Notes: generated by a model not told the origin, from the sequence alone. 64,000 nt of DNA from Annona cherimola (GCA_030490835.1 CM059973.1:86191141-86255140); one strand, 5' to 3'. Shown: positions 23,975 to 36,771, counted from the stretch's first letter. A program made the numbers and translations.

Positions 23975-24240
23975 CTTTACATCCCGCTTTTTCTACATGC
24001 GCACTTTCTGCATATTTGATGGCATCAATGTCTTTTCATTTGGTCATGGGACGAACTCATGTATCTGCCTACTGTTGCTGTCATTTCGAGCAAGAGATTT
24101 CATGCATGGATTCTTCTTTCTTTTTCACTTATGACTAGCTAGCTAGCTAACTACCATAAACATAGGATTTTTTTTAAAGGATCATAAACACAAGATTTGA
24201 TTTGCTGTTCATCCATAGAATATCTAGGTAATATTAACTA
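23975..24240 (+). repeat. Diverged repeated unit, copy 2 (partial)
   Basis: Shares TCTGCCTACTGTTGCTGTCATTTCGAGCAAGAGATTTCATG, in order, with copies 1 and 3, followed by the same GGATTCTTCTTTCTTTTTCA and CTAGCTAGCTAACTACCATAA run. Confidence 0.55.
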
Positions 24241-24749
24241 CTTAGTATCCGGTCTTTAAAACTTAGTATTAGAGAGAATAAAGAGAGAGTCCTGGTGAGA
24301 GATTCCAGGAGAGAGGCAACCAAATTTTATTTATTTTGATAAACCATGAAATGCAACAATTGAATTACAAAAATTTGAAATTTGAAATCTAAGAAGTCCG
24401 TTTTGTATCTGAAATCATTATGCGATGTTTCTGAGCATAAGAATTTATTTGCTGATTATCGATAAATGTGCAGTCGAATCTCAGTAAGTTGGAGTACGAG
24501 AGGGACATGGATAAAGTTTGAAAGATCTTGAAAACTCTCTCTTCTACTCACTTGGAAGAAATAATCGATGAACTTTGTATTTCTTTGCATCATTCTCATG
24601 GAGTCCGTTTTGTGCTATTTGAATTTTGAGTATTCGGCATCAGTAGGAGGATTAAGTAGGTTTCTTGGGATTTTGAGCCAAGCAATGCTAGTAACATGCA
24701 AGAAAAAATAGTGTATATAATGTGTTGTTTTTTTCTGACGACCATGAAA

Positions 24750-25190
24750 AAATAGAGACATTTTGGTGGAGGACTTAAATATCGTTTCCTGCTTAATTGG
24801 GGTGTTGAGACTTGCAATTGAAGGTCGTAAAGAAGTAGTCATGGTGCTCTTTACACTTTTTAATAGTCGCTCCATTGACCAAAATAGGGCCAAAATTGGT
24901 CAGTGTGAGGCTTCAAAGACTCTTGGGCGGTTTTCGTATAGCAGAAGTCTAAAACATACAAGATCACTGCTATCATGGCAAACCATAATCTCTACTAGTT
25001 GCACAAGAATAGAGTAAGAGCAATTATGGAAGGGGCATTAACAACAATTCTAAAGAAATTAATAAAAGAGGATTTCGACTGTTGATTAAGTGACAAAAGT
25101 GCTGACTAAGCACCCAGGGGGTGCCCAAATTGCTACAGAACTTATGGACATGAAGGTTGCAAGAGTTACTAGAAGAATTAGGCTAGAGCA
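24750..25190 (+). pseudogene. Possible armadillo-repeat gene remnant
   Basis: The translation near 24763-24920 gives GRKEVVMVLFTLF...QNRAKIGQCEAS, and about 25005-25075 gives KNRVRAIMEGALTTILKKL, both shaped like armadillo helices of plant U-box ARM proteins. LTKHPGGAQIATELM follows near 25105. Stops and frame changes separate the pieces. The assignment is by pattern only, and a chance resemblance is possible. Confidence 0.35.
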
Positions 25191-25399
25191 ACAGGGTTGA
25201 TGAGACATTAGACCAAATAGGGAAGCATAAGCAAGCCAAACATACGCTATAGAAGTTGTTATATGATGGAGCACTGCATAAAGAAACAATAAGTGAGTGA
25301 TACTATATCGTGTGCATAAAGCCAAAATTCGAGGCTTCTTTTTTTGATTGGTCATATTATATTGCATATCATTTCAACTCATATTCAAGCAAGTTAAAA

Positions 25400-26075
25400 A
25401 ACCGTACATCTTTTTTTTATTATCTCATTTTATATCACAAATCAATCCCAAGTACTCTCACAATTTTCTTACTATCAAGAAAGGAGAGACTAAATGTTCC
25501 CCATATGTGAGAATACGGGAACATTTGGGAATAAAGAGTGGAAAACGTGGAAGGAAAATGGTGGGAGTACGGATTTCAAGTCACCTTATTAATCAACCAA
25601 TCATCATGTTTTTCTAATTTTATCCCTATATTCTAATCATTTTTCCTATCAACTACCTTCTAATAAACCTATTTATTCCAACTTTACTCCTATCATTTCA
25701 TATCAATTACACAATTTTCAAAATATTCCATTTTTTACTCCCACTAAATACCAAATTTCTCATAAATTTTACCTTCCCAAACGTCCCCTACAACTTCTAC
25801 CATGAGGACAAAACTTTACACTACAAGATTCAATCTCACAACCAACAGCACCCTTGCCAGGCATAGATATCAATTATACTCATGTACATGCCTACTATTA
25901 CTATCATTTCAAACAAAGGATTTTATGGATTCTTCTTTCTTTTTCACTTACAACTAGCTAGCTAGTTAGCTAACTACTATAAATACATATCTGTTTTGCC
26001 GTTCATTAGTAGAATAGCCTGGTACTATTAATAATCTTTATCATTTTCCCTTGATAAAGACAAAAATTTGAGGCT
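25400..26075 (+). repeat. Diverged repeated unit, copy 3 (interrupted)
   Basis: 25400-25508 (CAATCCCAAGTACTCTCACA, ACTATCAAGAAAGGAGAGAC) and 25791-26075 (ATGCCTACTATTACTATCAT, CTAGCTAGCTAGTTAGCTAA, CCCTTGATAAAGACAAAAAT) reproduce copy 1 in order. A small element at about 25513-25790 sits between them. Confidence 0.55.
25513..25790 (-). mobile_element. MITE inserted in repeated unit
   Basis: The ends GGGAACATTTGGGA and, inverted, AGGGGACGTTTGGGA form terminal repeats. The interior (TAATCATTTTTCCTATCAAC, CCAACTTTACTCCTATCATTTC) follows the inverted order of the PIF/Harbinger-like family. Confidence 0.6.
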
Positions 26076-26689
26076 TCTTTAAAAGGATGTGTTTGGCATG
26101 GGTGTACATAAGCATGTGTAAAGAATGAGGTCTAAGGTTTGAAGTTGGGTAAGAGCACTTGCCTCTTTATTCCTTTTACTGTAGTTGTCCTTCATAGGTT
26201 GATTTCCTTTCTAACTATGGAATGTCTTAGAGTTCTTTTGCAAAAAGACATCCTTATATGATCCAGAGTATAAGGAATTATCTGCAAAAATGTGTAGTTG
26301 GTTAGCATTCAAATCACCACTTAGTAATCTTGTCACTTAGATGACTAAACAATTGATGGAAGACAACTTCTAGGAAGAGTATAGAGGTGGAAAGTACGAA
26401 ATTCGATCTACTTTTAATGAGTGTTTGGCCAGGCTATTTTTGTTTTAGGTGAAATTTCTCTATTAAATAATATTAAATAGTTGCGAAAGCACCTAATCAA
26501 TAAGCTTGAAATCTAGACTTTTAAAAAACATATGAAGTTACGATTTTAATTCCGCCTAGTTAAACAGATCCCTAGTAGGTAAGTCAAGATCTACTCTAGC
26601 AAGGCAACAACCTGCAAAATTTTCTACCTCAAACTTATGTAACCTAACATAGTACACTAATTGTTTAACTTTTCTTTTTTAAAAAATTT

Positions 26690-26925
26690 GAGATATGTTT
26701 GAAAAATGATAAAATTTTTGAACGAAAATTTTTTGGTGTAAAAATTTTTGAAATGGGAGAAAATGATATGTTATGATAAAAATAATGATAAAGAGTAAAA
26801 AAAATTAAGTTAAAATAGATAGTTAGTTATATGGACAGTTACATAAAAAAAATATAAAGAAATAATTAAAAATAAGATAATTTTTGAGATTAAAAAGTTA
26901 TAGATTGAAAAATTTTGGTTTGAAA
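26690..26925 (+). mobile_element. PIF/Harbinger-like MITE, diverged
   Basis: ATATGTTTGAAAAATGATAAAATTTTTG start, then ATGATATGTTATGATAAAAAT and ATAGATAGTTAGTTATATGG in family order, with end word AGATTGAAAAATTTTGGTTT. The tips have degraded. Confidence 0.55.
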
Positions 26926-27356
26926 ACCTATATATATAGCTACATATGTCATTTTTAAAATTTTTTAAAATTCATATGTGATCTCAAGCCTGAAATGATA
27001 AAAACTGAAATAAAACATTAAAAGGCATCATGTTTACAATAGATAAAAACACAATTTTACAATAGATAAAAACACAAGAGATCTACTTCTGCTTGGTTTT
27101 TATTTTTTATTTTTAAAAATTATAATTCCGTTAAATGTTTCTTAAAAAGTCTTTGAAAGATCATCACATTATCATAATATACTTAGAAAATTATTTATTT
27201 TAATCTCTATTTAAAATAAGTTAAAAAGAGATTTTAAATTATTTAATTTTTAACCCCCAACAAAATCCATCTAAATTTAACCTCAAAATTATATGGACAT
27301 GAAAAAGTTAGGGCTTCGACTATGAAAAGAGGTTGGAAATTTTACAAAGGGCATGT

Positions 27357-28020
27357 TATATATTAGCTATATCTAAACTTTTTAAATTAAAATCTTTCTA
27401 TTTACAATGTTTTACTTTTCATAACTATTATATTTTTAATTATTTCTTCACAATCCTATATAACTACTTTATTTTTTAATTATTTTTGGGGGTTAATTTC
27501 AATATACCCACTACTTTTGCCTTTAATTACAAATATATCTACTAAGTTTGAAAACTTTTACATACGCCTATTAAGTATTCCATTAATTTCAAATATACCT
27601 AATATACCGGTTCAAAACGTTTAATAATTTTAAAATTCCAAAATAGCCCTAATTCATCTGGCATCCATAGTCATTGGTGCCATATTTGGTCCATTAAAAC
27701 TCATTCAACCTAGCTTTTCTTTTCAGTTGAAAGAGTTTTCATCGTACCGTTTAACTTCTCTTATAGTTAAATGACTATTACTATTAAATAATAAGGGCAT
27801 TTTGGATATTTTCTATAATAAATAACGGTAATTTTTAATTGTGCATAACGAAATGAGTATGAATGAAATTTAAAATTAACCCTATTTCTGCATAACTACT
27901 CATATAATTAACTTATTAATTTTTTAATTAAAAAATTAACTTATTAATTTTAACTTTATTCTATTTATTTATAATCATTATTCATATTCTATTTTTTTTT
28001 CAATTTTAAAAACTTCTCCC
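27357..28020 (-). mobile_element. PIF/Harbinger-like MITE split by a Mutator-like insertion
   Basis: The inverted family sequence runs from about 27357 to 27489 (TTTTTAATTATTTCTTCACA, TATATAACTACTTTATTTTT) and resumes at 27883 (GCATAACTACTCATATAATT, TTTAACTTTATTCTATTTAT), exactly where the uninterrupted family continues. Confidence 0.65.
27490..27882. mobile_element. Mutator-like non-autonomous element with 9-bp duplication
   Basis: Ends GGGTTAATTTCAATATACCC and, inverted, GGGTTAATTTTAAATT. The flanks TATTTTTGG (27481-27489) and TATTTCTGC (27883-27891) agree at 7 of 9 positions. The interior closely parallels 38186-38633 (CATTAATTTCAAATAT, GTTTAATAATTTTAAAATT, CTATTAAATAATAAG). No transposase. 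Confidence 0.8.
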
Positions 28021-28032
28021 CCCTAACTTTTC

Positions 28033-28417
28033 GGACCCTGGTTCAAAACACCCGGGTGCATTGAGCCTTAATGCACCCAGGTGTACTTCACCCATTTTTT
28101 CTTATTTTTTTTTGAAATTTTTTTTACACGACTATTAATCTAAGTGTATTTAATATATGTATAAATTTTTATCATTTTTGGAGATTTTTAGATAATTTTT
28201 TTGAATTTTTAAAAATTAGTGGCATTTTTAGTAATTTAAAATTACCAACTAATTTTAAAAAATTCAAAAAAAATCTAAAAATATTTAAAAATGGTAAAAA
28301 TTTATACATATGTTAAATACACTTAGATTAATATTTTCATAAAAAAATTTCAAAAAAAATAAAAAAAATAGGTAAAATACACCTGAGTACCTCGAGGCTT
28401 AGCATTAAACTAGGTCC
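28033..28417. mobile_element. Fold-back element in the DAPF promoter region
   Basis: Ends GGACCCTGGTT and, inverted, GGACCTAGTTT. TAACTTTTC flanks both sides (28024-28032, 28418-28426). The left tip CACCCGGGTGCATTGAGCC and the core match 21766-22174, and the interior is self-complementary. It ends about 150 bp before the preferred DAPF start codon, so it forms part of that gene's proximal promoter. Confidence 0.85.
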
Positions 28418-28498
28418 TAACTTTTCACCCCAAACTTTAATCACACATGCCACCTGACACTCTGACACCAACCCACCCACGTGCAAAAGAAATCCCAG

Positions 28499-28510
28499 TC
28501 GCACGTGCGA
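28499..28510. promoter_or_regulatory. G-box within a 12-bp palindrome upstream of DAPF
   Basis: TCGCACGTGCGA is a perfect palindrome centred on CACGTG, 54-65 bp before the preferred start codon. CACGTG is the established core bound by plant bZIP and bHLH factors. A second CCACGTGC stands at about 28478. Its position could be promoter or 5' leader. Confidence 0.45.
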
Positions 28511-28563
28511 AGGTAGCTTTCATAAGCCCAGTCTCTGCAAATTTCCGCTTTCTATTTCCAGCC

Positions 28564-31500
28564 ATGGCCGCCTCCCTCTCCATCGCCCTCTCCTCTTCCT
28601 CTTTCTCTCGCCGCTCCCTCTCTTCCTTCAAATCCCCTTTCAAGTACGACCTCCCTACGTCCGTCTCTCTCCACATCCGACGTCCCGCCCGACGAGTCTC
28701 CTTCTCCATGAGGATCGAAGCCCCTCTGAAGACTCAGTCGCAAGGCTCCTTCTTGAACCGCAAGGAAAGCGGAATCCTTCATTTCGTCAAATACCACGGC
28801 CTCGGTAACGATTTCATTTTGGTAAGTGTCGTAAAAGCCTGAAATTTGACGTATGGGGGAAGTGGCCGAGTGAAAACAGAATCTACATCATACTAATTGG
28901 TGGAATTTCTGCATTTTTTTTCTTGATTTTCTTCGTGGGGGTATTGTATTCCTTAGGTTGATAATCGTGATTCTTCGGAGCCAAAGGTGACGCCGGAGCA
29001 GGCAGTGAAGCTATGCGATCGGAATTTTGGAGTTGGTGCTGATGGTGTGATTTTTGCAATGCCTGGAGTCAATGGCACGGATTACACAATGAGGATTTTC
29101 AACTCAGACGGCAGCGAGCCTGAGGTAATCTGTTTTCTTAAATATGTGTAACTTTATAGAGCGTAGGCCAGCTGTATGATTATTCATTTTCATATTCTTC
29201 GGGGGAAGAAGATGGAGTCATGGAAATCCGTGAAGTTAATCAATTAGAGTAAGTAAAAACAAGGATAGTTAAGCATGCTGATGTTGTCTGCAACTCAAGC
29301 TGTACAGTGATGCAGAACTGGACATAGTAAACATTCGAGAGGGACGATTTCCATCCAGATGAGAAAATTTTAATTTTGTATTTTTTTAAACTTGTACTTA
29401 CGATATCATTTTGATAATTCATTGCTGATTGCTGTATACCAGGTAAGATTCGATACAGAATTCCTTGATCAGACCATTAGTGGCTTACGAGGTCACCTTC
29501 AATGTTGAGGTCCGATAATTGATGCAGATTGCGGAAGATGGAATGAAAAATTCAGAATTAGATTATAATTATTGAAATGCCTTTTTCATGTGAAAACTTT
29601 TACCTTGATCTATATTCTTTTTCAGTTGTGCTTGTATTTCGTGCTGGCCCATGTTAGCTTGTTTTATTTCCAAACTTTTGATGGATGCAGATGTGTGGGA
29701 ATGGGGTACGGTGCTTTGCTCGGTTCATCGCAGAGCTCGAAAATTTGCATGGCGAGCAAAGGTGTTGTTACACATATTTGAATCGTTTTTACATTACTCT
29801 TCATTTGTACGGGCTTTCTAAAGTTATAACGCCATAGGAACATTATGTTCAAATTACAGTTATCACATTGTGACATCTAGTGCAGGGTCCTAGGTTAATG
29901 CTTTCCCCAGTATTAGACTCTAGAATGCTAGCCTATGGTTAAAAATTTGTCTTCTTGATAAGTTTTTCTTATTTTTGTTGTTTTGTTTCAAAATTTTGGT
30001 GGTTTTTGTACCATACAGTTTTACTATTCACACTGGCGCTGGTCTAATTGTCCCTGAAATTCAGAATGATGGAAAGGTATGGTTTTCCTCTAAATAATGA
30101 ATTTTTTTTTTTTTTTCCAAAAAACTTTTGTTGTTTGTTGCTTTGGTTCATTATGAATCAAAACCTTTTCTTTTATGTCTAATGATTTCTAGCATAGCTA
30201 GAAACTGACGCTTAACTGTTAACCTCCACATGGTATTTCTTTATTATTATATTATTATTATCATTATTATTACTATTACTATTTTCCCCCCACTTCCTCT
30301 ATTGCTATTTTTATACATAAACCTTTCTTTTTTTTTCACAATTCAAAATGCTATTATGAGCTTATACACCTATGATCTAACCAACCAATTCATAAAATGA
30401 AAGAAGGCCATAGATTTCATGTACAAAATTGTCGAAATAGAATGTGTTAATATGTAGAAATTTTCTATGCCTTTTTTTTTTTTGCTGGATGTTTTTAATT
30501 CAAGATGTTTCCATGGTTCCTAGTGGGTTAGGGGCCTGCTTTACCCAACCAGTGCAGTGCACCTTTGGGCTAGCTTGAACCTGATAGATAAAGGTCCTTC
30601 TCTTATTTGTTTACATTTTTTGATATCCTTGAACTATGGATGATTTCAGCCCGAAATAAACTGGTTCAACCTGACTAGTTTAAAATTTGGTAGTTATTTA
30701 GTCTGTTCTACAAAAGGTGTTGCCTGAGGTGATTTTAAGGCTTGTTGCCTGTGTCTTCTCTGGTATGGGTTTGACTAGCAGAAATAGGGAGCTCCATCGT
30801 ATGCTCCCGGGAGCACGTGCTGCATGCTCCCGGGCATACACCAAAAATTACTTAAAATGCCACTGATTTTCAAAAATAAAAAATAAATACATAAAATACT
30901 CCAAAAATGGTAAAAATTTATAAAGATGTTAAATATACTTATATTAACAGTTTTATAAAAAAAAAAAATTAAAAAAAAAGGTGTATGCCCCCGGGAGCAT
31001 GCAGCGCTGCATGCTCCTGGGAGCATACGATGGGATTCACTGAAATAGTCTCTCTGATAAATAGACGTAAGGTTGTGGGCATTTTGCGCTGCTCAGACTC
31101 ATGGACAGAAGCCTCATGCATGTTTCTGCCCGTTTAATCATTTTTAAGATCACGGTTTTAAATATTCATGGTTAACAATTAAATTGCAAGTCATTATTTA
31201 CTGATAAGATAAAGCATTTACTCGCGAAAATCATAATTAAGTTGTCGTACCATGATTGTGTATATATATTTTTTTAATTTTTATAATTGCTTGTGCAGGT
31301 TAAAGTTGACATGGGGCAACCAATACTTAAATCCTTTGATGTTCCCACCACACTACCAGCAAACAAGGATGGAGCTGTTGTAAGTGCAGAATTAATAGTG
31401 GATGGAATTCCATGGACTGTGACATGCGTCAGCATGGGAAATCCTCATTGCGTTACTTTTGCAACAAAAGATGGTGAGGTAGGTTCATCAGCAGAAAGCT

Positions 31501-34500
31501 AGCACAAGCTTGTCTCTCTTCATAGTTTACTCGATGGCATGTGTCTTCATCATGTTGTGTTTAGTCATCTTTAGTTTGCTTAGTGGCACTCCAAGCAGTA
31601 CCACGAGAGACATTCTAAAAAGCTAATTTTTTTTTTTTTTTTTTTTTTTCAGGTTTAGATGAAAGTCTTTGAATTTGAAGAGAATGATGTGATATGGTAG
31701 GGGTAATGATGAGGAGTAAAGAGAATAAAGTTAAAATAAATAGGTTAATTGTATGGGTAGTTGTGTAGAGATGATTAGAAAATAGAGTAGTCGTATCGGA
31801 AGATGTGAAAAAATGATTGAAAAATAGGATATTTGTAGAGAGTGAAAAGTTTTAGCTTGAGAGTTTTTTCTTATTGCCAAACACACCCTAAATATACATT
31901 GGGGTTTGTTAAATTTTAATTGGATGAATAACAATGTTACGTCTGTCTTACTTTTCTTTATTTTTTACCTGCCTAATATATAACCAATGAAACAAGATAT
32001 TACATGCTAACGAACTCTACCCTCTCAAAGTAACATTAATCACGAAACCAACATTTCACTTGAAAAGCCTATTTTCCAGAGTCAATCATTTTTTCCATAA
32101 AAAAGAAATTCTCTTCCTTTTTCATCCTGTTTGCTTATCTCTAATTTTTCTATTAAAAAAAAAAAAAATTCTATTGTCTCTTTATATTGCTTTCATGTGA
32201 TGTGGCTGACAGTGTTGTTGCCTTCCTTTTTGTCTTTTACTTTCTTCTTATTTCGTTATACACTGAACTAAGTAGAATCTTATAATCTTTGAGTTGTTTA
32301 AGATCCAAATGCCAAATTACAACACAATAATGGGGAGCTGCATTAATCATCATATTTGTGAGGGAGAGGGATTGTTTGCGGAAATTGTGAATTATATGGG
32401 AATTGAAACCATCAAAATTATTTAGCCCTATTGGATGAAGTGTGGTGCAAGAAAATTTTCTTTCTTTCTTTCTTTCTTTTTCCCTTCTTTCTTTCTCTTT
32501 TTAATGGTTGGAGGTCCTTTGGCCAAGCTTTTATGTCATAGATCAGAATCTCTCTCACAAGATTCTATCTTCCTGTTGCATCACCCTTTATCTGGGACCT
32601 TTTCCTTTGAAATGATTTCAGTATATTTTGATTGTTGAAACCAAATCAAAAGGATATTACTTACTCATTTTTGAAAGTTATTTAGGTTTGCATGTTTTGT
32701 AAGGGTAGCCGTTTGACAACTTAATTAGTGATTTGTCAGCTGGCAGGGAAAACATATTTTTTAGACAAATGATTTAACATCCGAATTTCATTCCTTAAAA
32801 TACCTCCACTTTTTTTTTTCCTGTTATTTTTTACTGTTGCCTTTATCACTGATGATTTTGATTTGCTCGGAAAGAAAATTTACTTGAGTTAGGAGTGGAG
32901 GTAAGTAAGGGTATTCACATTTTCCCTTTTGAGTAACTTGTCAGAATACCTTGATCCCAAGGAACGAGACGTACTGAAAAGTATGCAAGCATGTAATCTT
33001 GCTGCTTCTCCTGAAGCATTAATGTCACCATTGCCCGTTGACTTCAATTATGCCTGTTAGCCTGGTCAATTCCTCATTATAGCTTTGTACAGGCTTTGCG
33101 GGTTGATGAATTGAAGTTGGAAGACATAGGCCCAAAGTTTGAGAACAACAAAGTGTTTCCTTCTCGAACTAATACAGGTCAGTTTAATGTCTTCGTCTTG
33201 AGCTGTTGACGAATTGCAGTTACATATGCATTGAGGTGAGTCAATAATTTGAAATCAAGTGCAAGCTTTGAATATGCTGGTCACAGATAGAATCAATATT
33301 CTGAATGCGAAATGGATAATTAGATGTTAGATGATGTACTTTGTTTTTACTTAGATTATAGTAGGGCTTTTTGAAACTACAAGCTTTTTAACATTTTATC
33401 AGTCTGTTATTGATATGGGTCAATTACGTGTTCTTTGCCTCAAATATTTTAGCTTTCCATCCCATTTTTGTGTTTGTGTGAAGGCCCACATCATCATATG
33501 GGAGGTAGTGAACTGATTTTGATGCAACTTGCTATTCTTCTTAGTGAGACATATTGGATCTTTGGTTGAAAATGCTCCTTGTTTTCAATATGGCGTATGC
33601 TCTCTATCTTTGCATTTGAGTTTCAAAATGTTTTGAACTTAATTGTTTGTAATTTCATCATTGTGCCATATGGAGCTGGTATGGAAAGAACAGTTGTGCA
33701 CTCCCATTGAGAGTTGTATGAATTAGTGGTTATATCATGGAAGCTACATGACATGATAATGATTTGTTTCCATTTCGCACCACCCTGGTTAATAAAGTCC
33801 TCATGTTATTACAACTGCAATGTTATTCCTAACAACTTAATTCACAATCCACTTGCAGTAGCTAATTTTTAAGCGAGTGAAGGCTTGGCTGGATATTTGT
33901 GTGAATACAACATGGCTATTCATAGTCAATCTGAAGTTTAGGTTTATGACTGTTTTAAGTTTCCTAGTATATTATCAGAGTAAAATTCTCCTTGTGGTTC
34001 CTGTTTTAAAAATGATCTTTGTTGTGCAGAATTTGTGCAAATTTTCTCTCGTTCACACCTGAAAATGCGCGTTTGGGAGCGTGGTGCTGGTAGGAATTAC
34101 CTTTTATGACTTCCGAAATCATTATTGGAATTTTGATCAAATCGTTTTCCTTTTTCTGTTATTGACTGTAATTAATAGATGTGAATTTGAGTTGATGATT
34201 AGGCCTGGTTACTTTTTGTCCTTTGTTTGTTGAAAGTTTTAATACTTTCGAGTCTTCTAACAAAGGAACTTTCTTAGGCTTTTTTGCTGCATATATTTTC
34301 AAATAAGGCTGTCCAATTGGAAGTGTCTTGCTACTGATTTGATTGTTCAGTGTACCCAGCATAATCAGACATGTTACACATGTACATTGAATGAAGATAC
34401 CATAGACCACCTTTTCTTCTATTCTGTCCATTTACTATGTCTGATTATTAAACCCTATTCTTTAACCAAATTATGAAAACGTCAACCCTGCTTTATAGCT

Positions 34501-35271
34501 TAAGTCTCTTGTAACTTGCTTTGCCAATTTCATAGATGGTCCTTTGTTGTACATTTTGAGCCCAGTCTACTTGCCCTTATTGAAACATATCTGTGCACTT
34601 TTTGAACTTTCAATGGGTTAGGGGATAGTTAATTGTTGATTATGAGTTGGTTTTTATCATTGTTAAGCATGAGCCTATTGCATTTTCTAGCTTGTGGATT
34701 TTACATAGGGTCCAGCCTCTCGCTTTTGTTTGCCTAGCTGCAATTTGAACCCAACTTTCTTCTGTATCTGCATTTCCTTTTTATGAAATAATGCAAATAT
34801 CAAGAAATTAGTTTGCTTGCTTCTCCCAAAAAACAAAATATTTTTACATAAAAAGTCTTCAATCTGTATGGTGCAGTCTTATCAGGTGTAGTGTATATGT
34901 GTGTGTGTGTGTGTATTCTTTTTATATGGTTCTTTCAAACGAAAAAAAGGAGGGAGTCAATTAACAAGACCTGATTTGCAGGGGCAACACTAGCATGTGG
35001 AACGGGGGCTTGTGCAGTGGTGGTTGCTGCAGTTCTCGAGGGTCGTTCTGAGAGGGTAAGTTTTGGATGTGTTTTGTATATAGTGACCTCATCTAATTCA
35101 CGTGAATCCATATTTTGCTGTTGATTCAATTATTCTTATCTACCATTGTAACAGAAATGCACAGTTGATTTACCTGGTGGGCCACTAGAGATTGAGTGGC
35201 GGGAGGAAGACAATCATGTCTACATGACAGGACCAGCAGAGGTAGTGTTCTATGGATCAGTTCCCATTTGA
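28564..35271 (+). CDS. DAPF: Diaminopimelate epimerase, plastid
   Basis: Interconverts LL- and meso-diaminopimelate, the penultimate step of lysine synthesis, in the plastid. Nine exons: 28564-28821, 28957-29124, 29691-29761, 30019-30076, 31299-31478, 33093-33177, 34030-34089, 34982-35055, 35155-35271. All introns are GT-AG and the frame closes to 356 residues. The Ser/Arg-rich first about 50 residues look like a transit peptide. Both catalytic cysteines are present: Cys144 in MCGNGVRC and Cys299 in [23 protein letters not shown] and [13 protein letters not shown] are family signatures. An in-frame ATG at 28447 would add 39 residues, but 28564 has the stronger context (GCCATGG) and leaves a plausible leader. 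Introns carry a fold-back element (30788-31040) and a MITE (31650-31888). Confidence 0.96.
30788..31040. mobile_element. Fold-back element in DAPF intron 4
   Basis: Tips are built of GCTCCCGGGAGC palindromes instead of CACCCGGGTG. The left end GGAGCTCCATCGTATGC is mirrored by GCATACGATGGGATTCAC. The flanks AGAAATAG (30780-30787) and TGAAATAG (31041-31048) match at 7 of 8 positions. Only one half of the usual core is kept, so it is shorter (253 bp) than its relatives. Confidence 0.8.
31650..31888 (+). mobile_element. PIF/Harbinger-like MITE in DAPF intron 5
   Basis: Ends GCCAAACACACCC followed by TAA. The interior (GATGTGATATGGTAGGGGTA, ATAGGTTAATTGTATGGGTA, GAGAGTGAAAAGTTTTAGCT) follows 39582-39870 closely. 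The left tip is lost beside a T-rich tract. Confidence 0.75.
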
Positions 35272-36763
35272 TTTAACAGTTACTAGATGTTCCTCAGGTA
35301 GTGAGAATCGGATGCCCATTGCAACAGAATTTTGTACTATTAGTCCCTATAGCTTCTTCTATTGTAGTCCTTTCTGTACTGCATTGCAGAATTAATGTTG
35401 TAATCACATATTTTTGAATTTTGAATTACATGATTGTGATTTGAGTTTCCCCACCAACCATTCTAATATAGACTAAATGTTATTCTATTAACAAGTCTAA
35501 GATGCAAGAAAAATCAACCTATCCAGCTATCCTGACGTTCAGTTGGTTAGAGTTTTAGCCTCTTTTAAATGCGGCAAACTATTCGAATGGACTTATAAAT
35601 TATTTGCGTGGACTGAATAAAATTGAATTTAGTAGAGACTTACGCGGTGAATGTTTCCATACAAGCCTAACGGCCTTTGCAAATGGATTTTTATGTTTTT
35701 TTTTGGGTCTTCTCCATTCATTACTAGTGCACTCTGGGCACAACGGGTTTTATGCATATGCCTCATCCGTGTTTGTGCTTGCCAAAAGTGCAATTAAAAG
35801 CTTTCATTTCCGATAATCCAAAAAAAAAAAAAAAAGCTTTCATTTCCCTTGTGAAGGTATCCCTTGTTGTTTCAATGTTAGTATCTATTCGTAATTCCCC
35901 CTCCTTAGCCAGCTTGTGCTCTATTTTCTTTGCGTCTGCACTCTAGTACTGTGCGTTGCATTCTGGGGATCCCGACAATCAGTTTTAAAATATTATTAGG
36001 CGAGAATCCATTGGGGAAGATATGGCAGAAGTCTGGCGTCTGCCATTGTTCTTTGTTTGGGCTCGGTATTGGCTGTGGGTTTGTAGCTCTTCCCCGAACA
36101 GATGTGGAGTGATAACTAACTAGATAAAGGCGTAGGCCACGTTAGATGCATCCGTAGGGTTATTAATGAGCATTGGTTGAAAATGACGAGATTATAAGAA
36201 ATAAAACCATTGTTTTTTTGGCATGTAACTTCCTCATCTCCCTTCAGGTAGACGGGGTTTCGAAACGTGGAGGCGGTTTTTTTTTTTTTTTTTTTTGATG
36301 GAAAAACGTGGAGGTGTTAAGTCTCCTTATATGAGTGTCCCCGAGAGGATTAATGGGAATATATTGTTGGCGTTTCTCTCTCGTAAAAGTAGGAAATTTG
36401 TAAGCATGTTTAGGAAAAATTGTGAGAATGTCGTAGGATGTAATTGTGATACAAATTGAGATTGGATGTAAATATGTATACAAAAAAAAACCCATTATTT
36501 TCTGAGTTATTAAAATGATTTTAATAACGCAATTTAGTTTTGAGATAGATGAGAATTAGGAAGGCCTTAAGCTTACGGTTAAATATTAAAATTTGAAAAT
36601 GCGTCAAGTGTCATTTGTTAAATTTACTTGATTAGATAAGATCATAAGTTTGAAACGATGCCTGAAATTACTTTTAAGGTTGAAAAAAAAATTCAAGTTA
36701 AAAAAGTAAAAAAGAAATTTGCATGCAAAAATTCAAGTTAAACAGAAGAAAAATCTTGGTGCA
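35272..36763. other. DAPF 3' flank and intergenic sequence
   Basis: 35272-35430 is the likely 3' untranslated region. The remainder has only short frames and poly(A)/poly(T) runs (35820-35835, 36278-36297). No further gene was recognised. Confidence 0.4.
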
Positions 36764-36771
36764 TTGGGGAC

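Noticed and set aside
28437..28797. Arg/Glu-rich minus-strand frames opposite DAPF exon 1
   Set aside because: Antisense of the Ser/Leu/Arg-rich transit peptide region.
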